Source: Warburgia ugandensis (taxonomy: Eukaryota; Streptophyta; Magnoliopsida; Canellales; Canellaceae). From it: 64,000 bases of DNA. The position numbers were made by a program, and so were the translations under genes. The notes under the pieces are model-generated. The model had not been told where the DNA came from and did no database searches. It saw only the letters and a list, made by a program, of their open reading frames with translations. The stretch spans positions 8,714,001 to 8,778,000 of the forward strand of contig CP141135.1 of assembly GCA_035236585.1 (NCBI GenBank). Direction: 5' to 3'. Positions 61,601 to 64,000 of the stretch are shown here, piece after piece (positions within the stretch are counted from its first letter, which is position 1; the number at the start of each line of letters is the position of its first letter).

Positions 61601-62485
61601 CCTAACCTCTTAACGGTTTAGCCTTAATCAAAACAAAAGCCTCGATTTCTCCTTTGTTTCTCAACGGAATTCAAATTAATTTTACAGGTTCATTCTTAGC
61701 ACATCCCTAGACATAACCAACACTTCTGATCTTAGATCTGAAATCCAGAAATCAATCTGAGTCGTCCAAATCCTGAAATCATAATTTAGCCTAGATCTTG
61801 ACCATTTTGAAGAATCTGTCAAATCCGACTGGTGGATCACTAATCAAGAACAGGTTGAAGATATCTGTAAAGGAGGATCAGCTTTTAGAAGACCAAAAGT
61901 GAAGATTTTGATGAAAATTTATCTAGGGAAGTAGTTTTTTCTCATTATTTGATTTTGTTTGTTTTCTTTAAGAACTGAAAATTCTGTATTTTTGAGAAGT
62001 TTATTAAATCTAAACATTAATTCTCATTTTAATAATTCCAGTAATTTTGAGTGATTTATTTTTAATTTTAAATAATTAGATTTTATTGAAAACTCCATTT
62101 TAAATCAAGTCCTCGCGGGATCGACCCGTACTTGCATAAGCTACCCTACAATAGCCCGTGCACTTGCGGTAAAACAATCAACAGTGCTCAATAAGAGGCC
62201 AGTGGATTGAAAAATATTAACCAACTTACTAAATTGGAACTGATGCATTCTATACAATTTTTGGAATCTTGTCCCAGTTTCTTTATAAACTAATTGAAAT
62301 TCCCTGTAACCTCGAGTACTTTTTTTTGTGCGCATCGGATGTGACGTTTGCATGTGCAGCATGACATCCTCCTTAAATTGCATAACATGTCTAAGTATTT
62401 GTGACGCGGCCATGCTTACCACATTATGCACCTCACAAAGCACTTCATCGTTATATGTAGCGCTGCACTGTCCCTCTTTGGCCAT
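58670..62485 (-). pseudogene. PIF/Harbinger transposase, interrupted by a solo LTR
   Basis: The minus strand opens at 62485. It reads FQKLYRMHQFQFSKLVNIF up to about 62184, is interrupted by the solo LTR (59880-62183), and resumes with RWVLVEEMVSTFLMIVRQ. Then come GVADGTLIPI (first catalytic Asp), KWRTRKGFLA, NFDMQFTYVLAGFEGFAHD (59340-59560), KYFLVNEGYANRQQF and LRNIIERTFCVLKARFPI (59000-59272, catalytic Glu), and ALCALHNFMHQEC to about 58670. The second catalytic Asp, usually in Y-L-V-D, is Asn. Several stops exist (for example after PFPLRT and in the intron-flanked segment). The family is HARBI1-like DDE (DDE_Tnp_4). It is dead. Confidence 0.88.
59880..62183 (+). mobile_element. Solo LTR related to the 9.7-18.2 kb element
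   Basis: It is 2304 bp, flanked by the perfect 5-bp duplication GTGCT (59875-59879 and 62184-62188). Its start CATTAAGTGTTTAATTTTG aligns base for base with TGTTGAGTCCTTAATTTTG of the gag-only element, with TG decayed to CA, and its end GCACTTGCGG...CAATCAACA matches GCACTTGC...CTCAACA. In between both share a pyrimidine-rich leader, the GGAAACCC/GGGTTTTCC stem-loop (61284-61315), TTCCATTTGTGTCCC-like text and an AT-rich end. The second LTR and interior have been lost, presumably by LTR-LTR recombination. Confidence 0.85.
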
Positions 62486-62939
62486 TGACTTGTAATATCA
62501 CACATGAAACCTGTATTATCGCACATGAAATAGGTGACGGGTAAGTGCAGTGCTTTATTGTACCAATATGTTGCTTATATTTTAGCAAAATTTTGACAAA
62601 GTCTCCTTTGTTTGTTGGACGGTTTAAAGTTTACGCATGTGAGGTGTTACACCTAATAATCAACTTGTACAACCATCAAAATTATATATATATATATATT
62701 GTAATATGCATATGTGTGCATCACCCATTTATAAATAAATGTTGACATCATATAATGATAGCAAAATAAAGGTGTGATTAATTATCCATAGCCTAAATGT
62801 ATAGAATAATATATGTCTAAACATAATAAATATGGCTTACAGAGGTCCAATATAATTACACACGAAAGAGTTTCAACCAACATAGTTTCTCTGAAAAGAA
62901 CAAACACCTAGAGGTGCATCCTCATATACAACAGTTGTC
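62486..62939 (-). other. Spacer between PIF ORF1 and transposase
   Basis: An AT-rich spacer with a short (AT)n run near 62683-62699. It may contain the transposase 5' UTR or a first intron. Confidence 0.4.
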
Positions 62940-63993
62940 TCTCCTGTGACTAACGGGCAAAACCCTCCCTAAAGCATATGTCCATTTTTTGCAAAATACT
63001 ATATGCCTTAACCCTCTTCAACTTGGTCAGACCCTCTAAAGAATCCAATGCAGTCATCCATAAAGTGTTGTTTATGCTTGCAAGTCTTTTTAACCTTGAT
63101 ATAATGGAAGGATCAATGAATAGAGGGGGATCATTACATGTTGAGGATGTTGATTGACCAACATGATTCCCTTTTCCCCTTACTCACCGCAAGTTAACAG
63201 TCCTAGAGGGGGGAATTGAGGATGATGTTGTGGAGGTAGCTTGGCGGATAGGAGGTTGTGAAAGGTGTTCAGATGGATCTTATGGGTGCAATCCATCATT
63301 GTCTCCTTCAGCTTCCTCCCCATAATGTGGGACTTGTGAATCAAATGCATCAACCTGCACATTTGACATATATGGTCTGTATACTTCCTTAGATGGTTGT
63401 GTGTATTGACTGCCAGTCATGCCTGATTCATGGAGTCTATCATCTTCTACAGAAATATTAATTCTTGAGAAAAATTCTCCAGTGGCAATGCTTCCCTCAA
63501 ACATCATCTCCAAGTGCTCATAGTTCCATAAATTCCTCCCAAATAAGCAACAAGCCTCCGGATTCGACTGTACATACACAAACATTTGTAAAGGCATTGT
63601 AAATGTGATGTATATTATTATAAAATTTTGGTGGTCCATTACTTGGAGGTGGGTATTCATCATCTATGGAGTTGCGAGAAAGCAATTTCTCTCTGCATCC
63701 CACCCTAATCTTGAGTCTCCATTCCTTAACTTTGTAAGTGTGATGTACTTGCTTTTGAAAAGTCTTATTTTTGTATTCAATTGCTTCATTGTCAAATCAA
63801 CTCCAAATCGTTGTTTGAAGCAAAGCAACAATTCCTTAATCACCGCACCCTTTGGCATACTCCCAATTGCTATGATTCTACCCTCTATGATTTCATCATA
63901 AAGTGTTTCGATGATAAAATCCTCTTGTTCCTTAGTCCATTTATTGTACGGTCCCCTGTCTCCATCAACTATGTCCTCAGACACACTGTCCAC
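62940..63993 (-). pseudogene. PIF/Harbinger ORF1, Myb/SANT-like protein
   Basis: The minus strand encodes a Myb/SANT-like DNA-binding domain (63664-63993: YNKWTKEQEDFIIETLYDEI, QLNTKIRLFKSKYITLTKL, LGWDAERN). After a probable intron (donor AAGTAATGG near 63635, acceptor GTACAG near 63570) it continues with NPEACCLFGRNLWNYEHLEM and GSIATGEFFS (63280-63570). A C-terminal part follows with DPSIISRLKRLASINNTLWM and KAYSILQKMD to about 62940. This is the companion protein of PIF transposases, acting in binding the element ends. At least two stops, at about 63279 and near 63180, interrupt it. The true start may lie beyond 64000. Confidence 0.75.
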
Positions 63994-64000
63994 ATCTTCA

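Overview
This is nuclear DNA from a flowering plant. The evidence is AT-rich sequence, genes split by GT-AG introns, two typical plant housekeeping genes (RPL7 and RPN3), a CYP71-type P450, an Au-type SINE family, RTE LINEs, copia and Athila/Tat-like LTR elements and a PIF/Harbinger element. I cannot name the species. There are no operons, CRISPR arrays or other prokaryotic features.

Layout. 1-2.6 kb: the 3' part of a plant FAD-dependent monooxygenase gene (MO1/CTF2A-like) with a 25-residue glutamate run encoded by (GAA)n. 5.2-8.3 kb: a minus-strand RTE-clade LINE (copy A). 9.7-18.2 kb: an LTR retrotransposon with both 1.9 kb LTRs and a CTCTT target duplication, carrying only a broken gag and no pol. 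18.4-25.4 kb: a decayed minus-strand copia element, split by a full-length LINE (copy B, 18902-22423) and by a complete Au SINE with its own target duplication. 27.5-28.7 kb: an apparently intact six-exon RPL7 gene. 29.7-31.0 kb: an old LINE relic (copy E). 36.3-41.7 kb: an apparently intact eight-exon RPN3 (26S proteasome lid subunit) gene with two SINE fragments in its large second intron and one GC-AG intron. 43.1-50.0 kb: a CYP71-type P450 pseudogene hit twice by the LINE, once in its intron (copy C) and once in the codons of the haem-binding loop (copy D). 51.7-54.6 kb: a partial duplicate of the 3' end of RPN3, with two opposite frameshifts that cancel. 55.3 kb: a remnant of a Gnk2/DUF26 cysteine-rich domain. 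58.1-58.5 kb: a broken GRF-type zinc-finger gene. 58.7-64.0 kb: a minus-strand PIF/Harbinger element (transposase plus Myb/SANT-like ORF1) whose transposase is interrupted by a solo LTR with a GTGCT duplication.

The clearest expressed host genes are RPL7 (ribosome) and RPN3 (proteasome); the flavin monooxygenase is cut by the window edge. Most of the rest is a nest of transposable elements whose order of insertion can be read from target-site duplications. The most unusual observations are the gag-only LTR element with a CT-rich leader and a conserved stem-loop shared with the solo LTR, the LINE family's 138-bp 5' monomers and threefold 23-residue repeat before its endonuclease, and the frame-restored RPN3 fragment.
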